From assembly GCA_948099385.1 (NCBI GenBank), contig CANUEZ040000105.1, positions 186,001 to 250,000 of the forward strand: a stretch of DNA of 64,000 nt, written 5' to 3'. This document shows positions 1 to 14,005 of the stretch, piece by piece. A model generated the notes under the pieces. It saw nothing but the letters and a program-made list of their open reading frames with translations, ran no database searches and was not told the DNA's origin. Within the stretch, counting starts at the first letter, position 1. Every line of letters begins with the position of its first letter. This DNA is from Fasciola hepatica (Eukaryota; Platyhelminthes; Trematoda; Plagiorchiida; Fasciolidae). Position numbers and translations under genes: made by a program.

Positions 1-2228
1 TTCGAATCCCATCGAGGGTCGCTAGTCTGAACAACGGAATCAAGTCACGAGGATCATAACGCTCTCATACCAACGTGAAGGTGATGCTCTAAATGTGTTG
101 GAATTACCTTTCTAACCGTAGTTCTATCCTGTCATATAAATCAGTGCTGGAATCAGACTACCATCACTAAACGACCTGTGTGTTAGATATGATCCGAGAC
201 AAAATGACTGTCAGCTAACTGCCAATCCACAAATGGGTGTACACTACAGCAAAACGAGTCTGTTTGTTTTGCTGATTGATTGAAATAGAAGATTGTTCAA
301 GGAAGGAGAGTCACATCATGGGAGCAGAGTGGTATCTCCAATAACTTGCGATCTCACATTTTGAACATAATCCTAAGAGAGTGACTTTGGGGAAACCGCA
401 ATAAATGCTTTGGGAACGTTTTCTGGATTTAAATTCAGTCAGTTTTCTGCGTGCCTTAGGGAACCTAGATGGGTTTAATCTCCAGATGTCGCGTAACACA
501 AAAAGACGACCACTCATAAAACCAGATCTGCGAGCGGATGCATGGTAAGTTTGAGTCTAGAAATCCATGAGCTCAAAGTATGAACATGAATATTAGTGCA
601 AGTGTTTCCAATTCTGCTGACACGCTATCATCATGTTGTATTTTATTGTGATGATCGAATCACGTGATCCCACCCAAATATTATATACATTTCTTCTCTA
701 TGAAGGGATGGGTTTGCAATCGAAGGCCTTTGTCAAGGGAATCTTTATATAGTCTCATGTTCACCATGGTAAGATATGTTAAGCGAAACCCATGATAGCT
801 TCTATCATGAAGGAAATATCTAGTTAACTAATAACGCGATTATAAGATTTTTGCTAGGTGGTGAAAGCATGATGTATACGAGAAAACGGTGAGTAGTTGT
901 GCTCAACAAGTTTGCCCTAGTAAAATGATCCAGGACAAATTTGCACCTACTGGCTGATACCCACCAATGTTATATGCGTTCCCGAGAGTGTATCAGCCAA
1001 ACGTATTCCCTGAAATGACACTTCAATCCCTTCAGTTCATAGTCTAGTAGTAGCGTGATATCTTGAAACTGAGCACAGTATATTAGGGGATAAGATATGA
1101 GTATAAGAGAATGTAATTTTTTCATGTCTGACGTTAGGTTGGAGCTACTCATTCTGGCATCCTGATTCACATTTCGTCCGTGGCAGTTCACAGTGATAGT
1201 TTCACACTCCAGTAGTTCGTTTTCGCACAGTTAAAGGGTCAAGGAAGTTTAATTATCACCATAACTCTATCGAGAAGCCCAAGTAAAATGTTCAGATACT
1301 GAAATATATGTGATCTGAGTCAAATATCCCTGATACCTGTGAGGGATGTCATTGGATCAACGTAAAGCACGGTGATTGTTTTTGAATTTTTTTTCTTATT
1401 CGCCAGTTCTGTGAAGTCTATTTCAAGTATAAAGTTGATTTTATTATGGTCTTAGCAAAACTATTCGGCAATTCATTCCAACGCTTGCCATGTTCGTTCA
1501 AAGGTAGGATGTCAATCTTGTATTTCCAGCAGATGGTACATTTCCGTATATAGATTGACAACATCGATGTTTCCTATTTTGAAATGGAATGTTGACCTGT
1601 AACTAATCGAAAACCTTGCACATTGTGATTTCACAATTGTGAATACATTTTGAATACTTTGTAAAATTGAATAGGTGGAACAATTCCCGAACTTCACTAG
1701 CTTCCACAATCTCTGATAAAACAGATGTGACGAATTGTCCGAGAAACAAGGCAAGGAATGCCTTAAACGAAGATGAAAAGAACCAGGATGTCCAGCATAA
1801 ACGGGAAGTACTCATACCATCCAGGTAGTAAGTAACGTGTATTTGTCACGTAACTGGAAAAAGAAAATGTGAACTGGGAATAAAACTGGTTTGTGAAAAG
1901 TTGTTTCCGAACGTTCTTACTAATCGGTGATAGGTCCGCGGGTGTATTCTAGCCCACCCTGCAGAATGCCTTCAAAAATGGGTTTCTCCATGCGAACATT
2001 TGAGTTATGTTATGAAGCTTACCACATATGCCACAGCTAATTTGCTATATCGAGGTCAATAGTTGAGTTTCATAAAGTTTATTATACATTCTTCGTGCAT
2101 GTTTTATTGAATGAACGACATGGCCCGGTTTGAAACGATAAGGGAATTCATTCAGCACCACTTCGTGAGGGTGGAACCATCAGAAGAACAATCAAAGCAT
2201 TCCAGGTACAACTAATTACCCGATTCTG
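1..2228. other. No gene recognised
   Basis: Open frames here are short (80 codons or fewer) and none is joined by good splice sites. The first ten bases (ttcgaatccc) match the core of a pol III B box, so the tail of a tRNA-derived SINE may be cut by the window edge, but one box alone proves nothing. Nothing else repeated was seen. Confidence 0.6.
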
Positions 2229-2548
2229 AATGTACACGCAACAAAGGATTACGCACACGGCAGTTCATGATAGCCGTAATTAAAGCAATTTGAAAGCGGG
2301 AACAAGAGCTAAGAACAAAATGTACATTGGTAGAACCGTGTTTTCTACGATGGACGTATCTGGTGTTCTCAATGTAATTCCTATGTACAGAAAATGCAAA
2401 TCCCCTTCATTCTCTCCTCCTCTTCGATCTTTACACCGGTCACTGGTCACACCACAGTTGAAATATTCCTAAAATCTCACACTGTCCAACCAACTGCTAA
2501 CAACGATGGAGACGACGATGGTCTGAGAGCACATCGTGTTTTCCAAAC
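2229..2548 (+). repeat. Left arm of foldback
   Basis: It pairs with 3598-3917. Identity is lost sharply after ttttccaaac at 2548, which marks the inner edge. The outer edge is the sequence aatgtacacgc. Confidence 0.85.
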
Positions 2549-3597
2549 CTCAGCCAAGTAGTATGAATTCAACGTCTTTCAGTGTCGCCAATGGCTACTT
2601 TGCCCTTCTTACAACACTAGATGAATTTCCACAGACGCCTAAATGAACCAAATCTACATTGGACCCTGATTGCTCAGTCCCACTTATGAATCCATTGACC
2701 ACTGATTACACTGCCCAACAACCCATGTACGTCTAACACTTATTTGTCTTGAAAAACACGATATCCCAAATCTGCCGATGAAATACTTCATATCAGGACA
2801 TTCACGATGAAATTCTTCAAACAAATGATGATGATATGGAGATACAAGTGCATTCAGAAGTTGGATTCCTTTGAAAACATATTTCGTGTAGTTTATTCAA
2901 ACCCGTTGAAAGCAAACTCCCGTCTCACTCTTGCACTCACGTGTTGTTGTGTACCAAGTTTTCTGTTGAGCTCCGTTTGAAAGTTGAAAACTGTCATAAA
3001 ATTCCACACATATGTCTAACCTTTCACAGCACTGTGACGAGATATGCGTCTTTTTGCGATAAACACCGAAAGTGCCCCGTTTATTAATTCATGCAGTTTA
3101 GGAGATATTTCGGGGTAAAGGAATAAACCGAGGGTTATTCGGAAGCCCACGATTGGTTTCACGGTGATTGCCGCTCATCACGTATGCGTACCCGTTACTC
3201 TTCCACTAAATCGTTCTTATATTTGAGCACTCCACAGTTGGTCCATAGCTGTTTTCTCGTTTGAATCGAATTGAGAATGCACGAATATGGAGTCCTTTGT
3301 TAGAATCACACGGTGATTCTTCCAAATGCAATTTGTCGGTTGGCACGCATTCCTGATGACTGCCAATAACCGCGACACTGGTCGTGTAATTCCATGGAAG
3401 ATATTGTCACCCAGATACCACCCCATACTACTCAGATCGAAATTCCTCACTTGGGACCATGTGTTCTTGTTCTGATATTTTGCCGTGCTAACCAACGAAG
3501 TACCTTTGGAAGAATCACTGTGTGGTTCTCAGAATGGATTCTCCGTTCATGCACTCCATCTGATTCAAATGAGATTGCAGCTGTATACTTCAATGAC

Positions 3598-3917
3598 GTT
3601 TGGAAAACATGATCTGTTCTCAGACCATCGTCGTCTCCATCGTTGTTAGCAGTTGGTTGGACAGTGTGAGATTTTAGGAATATTTCAACTGTGGTGTGAC
3701 CAGTGACCGGTGTAAAGATCGAAGAGGAGGAGAGAATGAAGGGGATTTGCATTTTCTTTACATAGGAATTACATTGAGAACACCAGATACGTCCATCGTA
3801 GAAAACACGGTTCTACCAATGTACATTTTGTTCTTAGCTCTTGTTCCCGCTTTCAAATTGCTTTAGTTACGGCTATCGTGAACTGCCGTGTGCGTAATCC
3901 TTTGTTGCGTGTACATT
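3598..3917 (-). repeat. Right arm of foldback
   Basis: It is the reverse complement of 2229-2548. The few differences include t/c changes in the outer 60 bases, one change near the middle, and a cluster of three close to the inner edge. Confidence 0.85.
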
Positions 3918-5560
3918 TCGAACCGGCCAAATAACTGCACATCTGAATTGCATGTATTTGTTTGAGGCATGTCAGCTAGTGACCCAGAACGGAAATGACT
4001 GCAGGAGCCACTCAGACAATTCGGTTCAACAAACAGGAGCTTGCTTGAACCCATCAATTATTGAAAAATCGTTTGCCTGCTTGTTAGCCAATACAGTGAT
4101 TTTGCGCCGGTCCAATTCAATAAGCCCCCGATTCAGGCTGAAGTCATCCTATGAGAAAACAAAAGAAAATTTTTCTTGCAGCTTGGACTGTCGGAATACT
4201 AAAATGACCATGTGGTTATATGGAAAACCGTCAAAAGAAACAGCATATGAGTTTTGGAAATTTTCACAGACAGGTTTATGTTACCGCGAATAACCTGTTT
4301 GGTAGCGAAATTACCATTGAATACACAATTTTCACCCGTACTCATTCGCCGGCCTCACAGTCAACATGCTGTATTTATTTTGTATGAATACGAGTGTACC
4401 GTTCTGGTCCAGTGGTTGAGAGAGTTGTAGAATTTGGAACGTGAATCCTCAGCCAGACATCACGAAGTCAGTAAACTACGTGTACGGTAAAATAAAAGCA
4501 GTAAAAGGCTCAAGAATACATACCATTTTGTGTGTGAAATTCGACCACACTGCGCAGACCAAACACTTAATTTCAGATCACATATCAGCAGGCAATTTAT
4601 TGAAACGGACTGAAAATGTCGCCGAAGTCCAGTCAATGGGCAATGTGTTGCGGTTCACGTCGAGGGACACGGTGACGAGGGGGATCGAAAATATTCTCAA
4701 GAAACAATGACGCAAATGTTCATTGAATATATGACATAGCAGGTGTGAATCATAGATTTGAATGCATGAATAAAACACGTTGATTCAGATGGCACAGCAA
4801 ACGTTTGGGTGGCGAGCAACACAATAAGAAGAGGTCCATAAACGTGTCCAAAACGGATAAGAATGAGTGTGTATAGTTTTGATCAGACTGTTATGGAAAC
4901 AGGTGAAAAAGCCAGTTTGATCAAACAAATATTACCTTGGGGAATTACTGAACAGTAGGGCAAAGGCATGTGCAAACAAAGAGTAGAGAGACACTTTAGG
5001 TGATTATGAATTAAAGTTGGAGGACAGTACCAAAAGTGGGTAGCGGACTAGTACGGACGAAACACAGATAACAGTGGAATATGAGATGGAACTCATATCA
5101 GTCAGATTACAGGAGACCAAGTTAGCACCCTAGAGTGGGGATAGGTGAAGTTTACGTTTCAACCTGGATCCAAGTTACTTAGTCAAATGCGAACATGAAA
5201 TCAGTGGTGGTAACACAAAAGATACCCCCCCCACGGAATTGTTACAATTAACACGGAGAAAGCTTACGCGAAAAAATCAATTCTTGTTCCGATCGGGAGT
5301 TTCAAATGGGAGTCTGAAATTTGACACGATTGATGTGGAAGTACAGGTTGGCCAGGGTGAATCATACCCATCAGTTCAATAGATGGAATATATCAATGAA
5401 CTGTTGGAAATCGTCGGTTTTTGGGTCTCGTGTGGCATATATATCAACTAGTACAACGTGTCAAATACAGTTAATAAAGAGTGACCAGTATCAACTACTA
5501 ACCGCAAGCATTGCGTAGTCCACTAGAAATGAAACTTGGCTTTCGAGGTTTACTTGGCAG
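3918..5560. other. No gene recognised
   Basis: The best open frame is 4441-4710 (+), 89 codons from a GTG, ending in a basic, Asn/Lys-rich tail. It has no clear splice acceptor and no family resemblance, so it is noted but not called. A run of eight C lies at 5225-5232. No other structure was seen. Confidence 0.5.
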
Positions 5561-5826
5561 AATTCACAAGCATTTACGCACACTTGTTTTACACTATCGT
5601 CATGCAGAAAACAGAAGAAAATCTGCAACTACATGTAAGTTTTTGGTATTCATCAACAAATCGCTATCTCTTATCCCGGTTTTTGTTAAAGTTCCAATTA
5701 TCGCGGATAATGAGGGTTTACAACCAAATAGCGGATTCAATGGGGTTGTCGGATCTATGTTTAAATCACTTCGGGGTGAACAATCGCACTCCTAAAATCA
5801 TGGTTTGTAAATATGCATGTTCGTGA
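5561..5826 (+). CDS. Putative two-exon gene fragment, function unknown
   Basis: Exon 5561-5634 follows acceptor ttacttggcag and ends at donor gtaagttttt. The next exon starts at 5692 after acceptor tttgttaaag, giving a 57-bp intron. Phase is kept (both sides phase 0). The joined frame reads FTSIYAHLFYTIVMQ, then EENLQLH, then FQLSRIMRVYNQIADSM, and continues to an in-frame stop at 5824-5826. A possible donor after 5802 would extend the gene. The peptide looks helical with alternating hydrophobic and charged residues, but no domain is recognised. The start of the gene was not found: an in-frame stop lies just upstream, so more 5' exons would be needed. Confidence 0.4.
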
Positions 5827-6566
5827 ACCTCATTTAACGGAAATAATAAGTCGTTTCACTTGGCTCATACAAGAAAACCACAGAAGTGACCACTAACACG
5901 AATGTCAGTACCCGAAAACCGAAATTCGAAACTCCAGGGTGCGCACGGAATTACCGGGCACACAGTATACGTCAACAATACGGCACAGAGTGGTTATTCA
6001 GTAGTTTAGAATGGAGAAACACACTGGAATCTATCGAGGTCAAATAACGAATATTATCTTATTCGCCTACAAAATATACAATAGCTTGGTTGTTTTCTCT
6101 CTTAAATGACCGCTTTTCTTGTTGCTGATTTGACCTATTTGCTGCTGCATTGTCTATGGAGTAAAAACTAATTGAAAGGATTGAATAAAGATTGTAACAG
6201 CAGTATCCAAAGAAATGAAGTTGTCATATTAGTGCTTTGAACTGGGATAACCCAAAATATGAGCTCTTGATGCCCAAATCCATGCAATGTTATTGATATG
6301 TGAGTAACTTCGGAGTAGAAAACAACAATTACGCAAATGGGACTGATTCTCGTGTCAGTTGTTCGGGGAACACAGAAGACAGTCGATCAGAAATGAGGGA
6401 TGAACCTAATAAAAATGTGGAATAATGTGGAAAATGAGAGCAACTGCCCATGTGGCTGAGTGTGCCGAAACGAGCACTAGAAAAACAGGCTCATTTGTAA
6501 TGGTATCGAGGGAAACGTGATTCTCGCTGCACATGGCCTCGATCATCCAGCCACACTGGACAGTAG
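5827..6566. other. No gene recognised
   Basis: No coding frame with splice support and no repeat was seen in this stretch. Confidence 0.55.
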
Positions 6567-7191
6567 TTCAGTTACAATTCATCAGTTTCTGTGTTTGAGC
6601 GTCGACAATATACGAATCAACCACTTCGGAGACTTCTGAGAAAGGCAAAGGTAATGACACGAAATTATGAACTGGAGAGAATTTGGTATGTGGGTACTTT
6701 CGACGTCACGCTCCTAAACTGGCGTCGGTAACAGAATGATATTTTCGAAACATCGGACTTTATATGTAAAACATTTTGTTTTAGTAAACGGGATAAATTC
6801 TACAATCTTAGGACCTGCTTGTATTATTCCGAATTTGGTAAGCTACACGGATGAACGTGTAAGCAGTAGCAACGTAAGCAGAATGAGTGTACAAGCGAGC
6901 ACGTTGAAACACAATCGTGCAGGCAAGGGCGTGAGTCAGCTTGTGTACGAGCGCAGGCAATACTAAAGTGTAAAATCGGACAAAATCACGCAATGTTTTT
7001 CAACTTGTGGTGCAATCTGACTTGTCAGTGCCATCCCTGACGAAGCAGCTCCAAGGTCACTTAGGCAATCGCGTACTTCAGTGAGCGCAAAGAATTGGGA
7101 ACAGGTGCACTTGTGCCAACGAGGTTTCTTCCACCTAACTAGATCGATTAGCTTTACAACATACCTGCTACCATGGTCAATTCAACTTTGA
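6567..7191 (+). CDS. Putative four-exon gene end, function unknown
   Basis: The exons are 6567-6685, 6785-6837, 7029-7080 and 7143-7191. Each is bounded by AG and GT: donors gtatgt, gtaagc and gtgagc; acceptors gacagtag, ttgttttag, gacttgtcag and cctaactag. Phase is kept through all three junctions, giving 90 codons plus a TGA stop. The peptide is basic at the start (RRQYTNQPLRRLLRKAK) and continues with NYELERIC, then KRDKFYNLRTCLYYSEF. If the donor at 7081 is not used, the frame stops at 7081-7083 instead. No domain is recognised and no start codon is identified. A competing minus-strand exon is possible at 7165-7255 (acceptor gaaaaatccag, donor gtatgt, 30 codons), and both cannot easily be true. 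Confidence 0.4.
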
Positions 7192-9165
7192 TACAATTCT
7201 GCTGCATAGCTTGCACATTTTCTTCCATCTTCAAACTTAAGTCCCATGAGACGTACTGGATTTTTCAATAATAATTGACTGACGCTGCATGACTTTAGGG
7301 ATATCTCTGTGACTTTTTGACAAATTGCCTTCGTGCATAGATGGTTCTTTGGTCTGAAGCCACAAAAGAGTCTCGAATATGACGTAAGTAACTTTCGTCC
7401 ACCGGCCATCTGGATTCTGGGGTTTTGACTACTACAACCGGGCGGATAGTTCCGTTCGGAAAACAGATTCATTTTAGCGGGATCCCATTTAGTTGTTGAG
7501 TGACTCGCGGGAACCCGATAACCCGTTTAGTCCAGAAGACGAATTGTCCAAATGCAGAGTGTACTGTAGGAACAAAGTCAGATGGGATAAGCTTACATAC
7601 CTCAGTTTTGAATAGTCAGGCAACAGTAACCGGGACTAAGTCAACAACAGTCTTGACAGGTCAAATTTACCCTGGAATGCGAGCGTGCAAGTCGCAGTAA
7701 CAATAAATGTGCGGGATGATTTACCATTGAAACAAACCAATCAGAGATGAGGGACGGATTAGGCTCTCAAATAGAAGTAATTGTAGGTGTAGTGATGGGA
7801 CTGTTGCACAGTGCAGGGCGTCGATACCTGAAGGAGGCTGGCAGGTGGCAGACATTTACGGAAAGGACAAACCAGAGGCAAAGTGGCCGATGTCCAGGTC
7901 ACAATGACCATGCATAGGTGTGAATCTACTGAGCATAGCAGGGGGAACACTGGGGATGCAGACAAACGTGCAAATCGTACCATCAAGGGTTATATCTTGG
8001 TAGCAGTTACTGACGTTTAGCTAGCTTCGGTTTTAGTTAATTCACTGACTATACATAAGCAGAAACACACACGGTCAAAAGCGTGATCAGTGTCCACAGA
8101 AGTGACCCAAAACGATCGACAGTCTTGAGTTTAGCCGCTCCAACGGGATGACTGATAGTAGCACGGTCGATCTGAAACCAAAGCTGTGGAAGCGCAGAAA
8201 ATTTCCGAGGTTTCAGGGATCACATTTTGTGCACCAGGAATAGTACTTGGTCAGTACATAACTGAATCAGTTGATCACCAGTATAGGTTTGATTGAATGG
8301 TTCGTTACATCGACGCCTTATATGCATTTCCGTCTCGCATAGGCTTTCACCTGGGCATTCAAGTTAGCAATGAGGATCATTTTGTCCGTAGAGCGCACAT
8401 AGCTGAGCATCTGAGACTAATTATGGTGCAAACCGTCCTAGGCCTCAGGAGATCAGAAGCTGTTTGGAGCATACACAGAAATGAACGACATGCTTGGGCG
8501 CTTCAATCTCTTGTTGTCAAACCACTTACCACTGACCAGAATTCAACTATGTTGTGCGTGTTCGGCCGTCATGCTCGAAGCAACAAAACATCAGGGTGAT
8601 CGCGAGCACTAGTCCTCGAATCATTGACACACGAAGAGTATTCCGAAAAGCCGATTTCAGAGATATAACACACGAATTTCAGTTCACTAGATCAAGAGTG
8701 AAAGGTCGAGGAATGTTCCGTTTAGCTTATGTACTTTCGATAATCCATACAGTGGTGCCGTAAAACAACCTTGAACATAACCTTGGTGATCTCCGTCCAT
8801 CAGTCATCTGAATCCCAAATAATCTACACTGCTTTTGTTTTTTGTTGATATTCAAATGGGGGTTATGCGAGAGGTAGATTATTTTAGGAGGTGAAAAGCC
8901 ATTGAACTCGATAGGGTATCTCCATCAGTTTTCAATGTTGGAGGCGAAGCTTTGGTTTCGGAGTTAGGAAGAGTGCTCTAGATGATCTGAGACAGTGAGC
9001 GGATTCCCAGACTACGATGTGAGTTGGTTATTGTGCCCAATTGCGAGAGGAGAAATATCCTCTTGATGAAGCTTCACAGAAGTAAACTTCATAAGCATCT
9101 TATCCAAACTGCCCATTGAAATTATTCTCCACTGATTATCTAGCGTCTGTAATATGTGTGTGCTT
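7192..9165. other. No gene assigned
   Basis: Two frames overlap on the minus strand at 7182-7472, each looking partly coding. On the plus strand, 8554-8763 is an Arg-rich 69-codon frame ending in a stop. None has a convincing pair of splice sites. No repeat was recognised. Confidence 0.45.
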
Positions 9166-10215
9166 GAGAATCGAGCCGGTTTCAGACCTTGTCAAGATTG
9201 TATCGACTACATCTTTGCTCCTAGAAAACTTTAATGCACTTACAGATCTTCTGTGTGCCCACGAAATATTGCTTTGTTGAAATGTAAATGACGTTCGATT
9301 TAGTTGGCCACGCACTTCTCTGACACTATCTCTCATTGAAGGGTGTTCCGGTGAATTCATTTCTCTTTTTCAACGTTTGTATGTGAATAGGCGAAGTCGA
9401 GTTCATGCTTATGGTTATATTTCAATGAGTTCACTACGGAATGTGGGATTCAACAGGGCTGCCCGCTTTCGCCCTTTCTCTTGAGTTGATATCAGGTTTA
9501 TTCTCTAGATAGCCCCAGGCTCCAATGAAGATACCAGCATCAACATTTGCTTGGATAGTGAGTTGTCCGACTTGGAATACGTCGACGATACTGTTCTTCT
9601 GAGTAAAGATTCAGGTAATTTGCAAACTTTCCAAGTCACCCTGATCAACAGCGTCGCAATGTTTTGGATACATCTTGCATCTCCAAGGTTTGAAATGCTG
9701 CTGCAGGTTTGAGTTGGTTTGTGTTGGCAGGCTGAAGTGGATAGATTTTGTCACCTGAGCAGTTACGTTTCACCAGGTCTCGGCGTGACATCCAATGGTC
9801 TGATCAAGGTCGAGTGTTTACTGCGACGTTTTAGTCCGTCCGGTGTTAGTACCTCAGAAACATGGACCTCAAGGGTAGAAGATAGACAAAGACAGTTGGT
9901 TTTCAAGCATTGATGTCTCCGAGTACGGTGGGAACACCGTATCAGCAATACTGGGGTTAGACATGGGGCTTTGCGAACCAGAGGTCAGTCATCAGATGAA
10001 GAACTGAATCTAAACAGAATGAAGTGACTGGGACATGTGTAATGCATCCTTACCAACAGACTTCCTTGTCGTACTCTATACGCTGGGGCCAGTAGGGGTT
10101 GGAAGGTAGGTCGAGGTGGTCAGTTCATGATATGGCTGAATAGTTTAACTGGCCAACAAGGACGTGTTAGACTTCCGGGTCCACGCGGCCCGCCTACCAG
10201 ATTGTTGTAGATGTC
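9166..10215 (+). mobile_element. Decayed LINE, reverse-transcriptase part
   Basis: Pieces of a non-LTR reverse transcriptase can be read on the plus strand across several frames. They are ENRAGFRPCQD near 9166, the catalytic-core motif GIQQGCPLSP at 9445-9474, and YVDDTVLL with the YVDD box at 9578-9589. Towards the end there is a C-terminal motif of the form R-GW-x-GRGGQ followed by LPGPRGPP near 10090-10200. The order and spacing fit RTE/CR1-type flatworm LINEs. Many stops and frameshifts separate the pieces, so this is a dead copy. Neither the 5' end nor a clear 3' tail could be placed. Confidence 0.8.
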
Positions 10216-11480
<1,265 letters not shown>

Positions 11481-11482
<2 letters not shown>

Positions 11483-12011
11483 ATGTATAGAGAGATGGAT
11501 CACTTCTTAGATAAATTGGTAGATATAAAGATAGTTACATACATATATGGATCCATGCAGATGTAGACAAAAACATTCTACGTAGATAGGTAGATAGAAA
11601 GAAAGATAGATCAACAGATGGATAAATAGATTTATAGAAAACGATAGATAATACATATATAGATAGGTAGGTAAATAGATAGATATGTATATGAGTGGAT
11701 GGATAGAAAAACAGATGGGTAGATAAACAATAACGTACAGAGATAGATAGATAGATAGTGAGTTAGGTAAATAGATATAGATAAGCAGAGAGATACATAG
11801 ATAGTACGAATCATAGACTGATAGATACCTACGATGATAAAAATTAGATTGTTAGATAGACTGATACATAGACAGATTAGTTTACCAGTGATAGATAAGT
11901 AGTTAGTTCTACGCCTAAATGTATAAATGGATTTATAAGTAAATAGGTAGATAGATCAATTTATATATATATATAACAGTATATATATATAACAGTATAT
12001 ATATATATATG
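11481..12011. repeat. Degenerate GATA flank ending in TA runs
   Basis: Gata-like words (gatagg, gataaa, gatata) continue with many substitutions to about 11960. They are followed by three short TA runs separated by cag triplets up to 12011. A 60-codon Ile/Tyr/Ser/Leu frame at 11632-11814 (-) is a product of this repeat and not a gene. Confidence 0.9.
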
Positions 12012-13062
12012 CACAGCTGGTTTTCATGGTAGATCCATTTTCCGTTATCTGTCCCAAAGTCGTTAGGTTTGATGTCCCTACAACTGGTAATTAGGCCTTG
12101 GGCCTGAAGACGATCAGTCGCTCAGTTATCTCTTTCACTGACTAAGGCGCCCACATGGAAATCATTTTCTCTTTAGTTAAGTGCTTTTTGTTTGGTGGAA
12201 ATAAAAAGTTTCTATAGTTGGTACTTTTCAACTCACCAATACTTCAGTTGACGATATGCCTCTGGAAGTTTTGGATCTTGGCGTTGTCCGATAGAGAAAA
12301 AGAAAATGTTGGATTGTTCCAACTGTGGTCCCCTCCGGTTTGGATTTGGGTGGTATCCTTCTGATTGCATCCTCGAAGCATTCTGCCTGTCCTTTATACT
12401 ATGTTTATTGCAGTGATGAGAATGTTTGCGTCAAAATTCGTGAATCACTGTCGATGTGAACTTGGACACCGTTTTTGAGCAAAGCTAAGTCGGGTAGTCC
12501 AACCCGTGCGGACATTCGACGAAGGGCTGCTATTTGTCCGTGCAAAGTGGCGGGGTTGAGTGCTATTTTTCCTGGCCATTTCAAGATGTTTTCTCTGAGC
12601 CTAGTAGAAGTTAACGTGGAGAATTGACATAGGTGTTATTCAGGGGTTGATCGTGGTCACCGTGTTTGTTAGAGCCACATTTTCGATGTGTGTTGATAAC
12701 GTTAGGATTGACGAGCTACAATATCCTTCTTGGGTCAGTGTGTGCATTTTTTGACTACCTACTTTTTACGGCTAATTTCTGAATGGTCGGTGTGAAATTG
12801 TTCCAGTAGAACACTATGGGATCACTTGAAACATGTTGACACCGTAGACGGATCCACTTCGACGGTCAAGTTGCAGCAAATCTGAATGTTATATTCTTTT
12901 AGGTCAAGGAGCCTGAACAATTCGATATGTGGCGTTGAACCGAGTCGAGTTTGATAACCATGCGGACTTGCTCTACGATGACAGATATGACACGCACAGT
13001 GTCTGACTGCTCCTCCATACTGGCAACTTTGGTTGCTATGGCTACGATGACGGTTTCGTCAA

Positions 13063-13077
13063 CCCCCCCCCCCCCCC
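13063..13077. repeat. C15 homopolymer
   Basis: Fifteen consecutive C residues. The length is likely to be unreliable in any read set. Confidence 0.95.
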
Positions 13078-13645
13078 TCATGATAGTTTGTGATTTGGCG
13101 AGGTAGACTGTCTGTTTGCAATTTCCGAAAGTTTCTTTTGAAATCGTAGTGAAATACTTTCGTAGTCGAAAGCTGTAGCTGGCTAACGGAATAAACTTGA
13201 TGCCCACACTGATTCTGAAAATCTATAACAAAAGTGTGTAGTCTGTAAAAGACGGGAAATGGTGACGGTGGATGAAGCTGTGGGATACTACAATGGGGAC
13301 AGCTAGGCCAAAGCAAATTATTCTCATCTTGTCCTTAGTTTTTTTCGACAAAGTCTTACTTGTGGGTGATATGAGTCACAAGCTTAACCGTTTCCTTAGG
13401 AAACATGAGATGACGACGATAACACCTAAGTTTGAAGCACCAACTGCTACAAATATTGGTAATTTGGAGTTGTAGCGTGGTAACGGAGAATCCGATGTCA
13501 GCATCCACCTTTGTTGGTCAAACGATGGCTAACGCTGTTGCGAGCAACAACAACAATAGTCCATCCGGAAGCAATACTCGAATGGTGCCCACAAGCAATG
13601 AAGCTCCAACCGAAGAGCACGGTAATAACTGACAGGGCCCAGGAG

Positions 13646-14005
13646 TCACCAGACTGGGGTTCGTTGCATTTCTCGTGCATTTGCTTTGTATGGGTGGCTA
13701 CCACTGATGTCAGAAACGAATCCAAGGTAATCGGTGATTTTGATATTGCATTTCTTCTGCCATAATCGAGACCCGAATTTTCGGATGGAAAACCCGGCCA
13801 TAATGAATTCTTCTAAATATGCAGCCATTCCTTCATGTCTTGCTAACGCCGTATATATTGCGCACTGGAAAATAACTGAGGCAATGTTAACTCCTAGTAG
13901 AACGTTTGAATTAGTACGAGACACAATGAATGCAAGTTCTCTCCAAATGGAGAACTGCCTCCAACGTGAAAGCATACCTCCACGAAGTCTAGTTTCGCTA
14001 AACAC
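13646..14005 (-). CDS. Unassigned 119-codon open frame
   Basis: This is one of the longest frames in the window outside recognised elements. It includes WRELAFIVSRTNSNVLLGVN and, further on, FIMAGFSIRKFGSRLWQKK. The opposite strand is also open for 106 codons (13734-14054), so strand and coding status are uncertain. No splice sites or known motif support it. A remnant of a mobile element is as likely as a host exon. Confidence 0.25.
   Translation of the reverse strand: MFSETRLRGGMLSRWRQFSIWRELAFIVSRTNSNVLLGVNIASVIFQCAIYTALARHEGMAAYLEEFIMAGFSIRKFGSRLWQKKCNIKITDYLGFVSDISGSHPYKANAREMQRTPVW

Larger units (their letters stand above)
2229..3917. mobile_element. Foldback structure with 320-bp inverted arms
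   Basis: The sequence from 2229 to 2548 is repeated as its reverse complement from 3598 to 3917, with only about six mismatches seen by eye (roughly 98% identity). The arms flank a central segment of about 1.05 kb. The central segment carries, in opposite orientations, two diverged pieces of the repeat also found at 25.5 kb (about 3148-3234 and 3345-3385), and a short perfect hairpin at 3303-3319 (gaatcac, 3-base loop, gtgattc). No target-site duplication was found outside the arms, so a transposon of the foldback type and a local inverted duplication are both possible. Frames open through the arms, such as 3447-3752 on the minus strand, have no recognisable product. Confidence 0.75.

Noticed and set aside
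1..12. B-box core at the window start
   Set aside because: Only one box is visible, so no element can be supported.
11632..11814. Ile/Tyr/Ser/Leu frame
   Set aside because: It is a product of degenerate GATA repeat.
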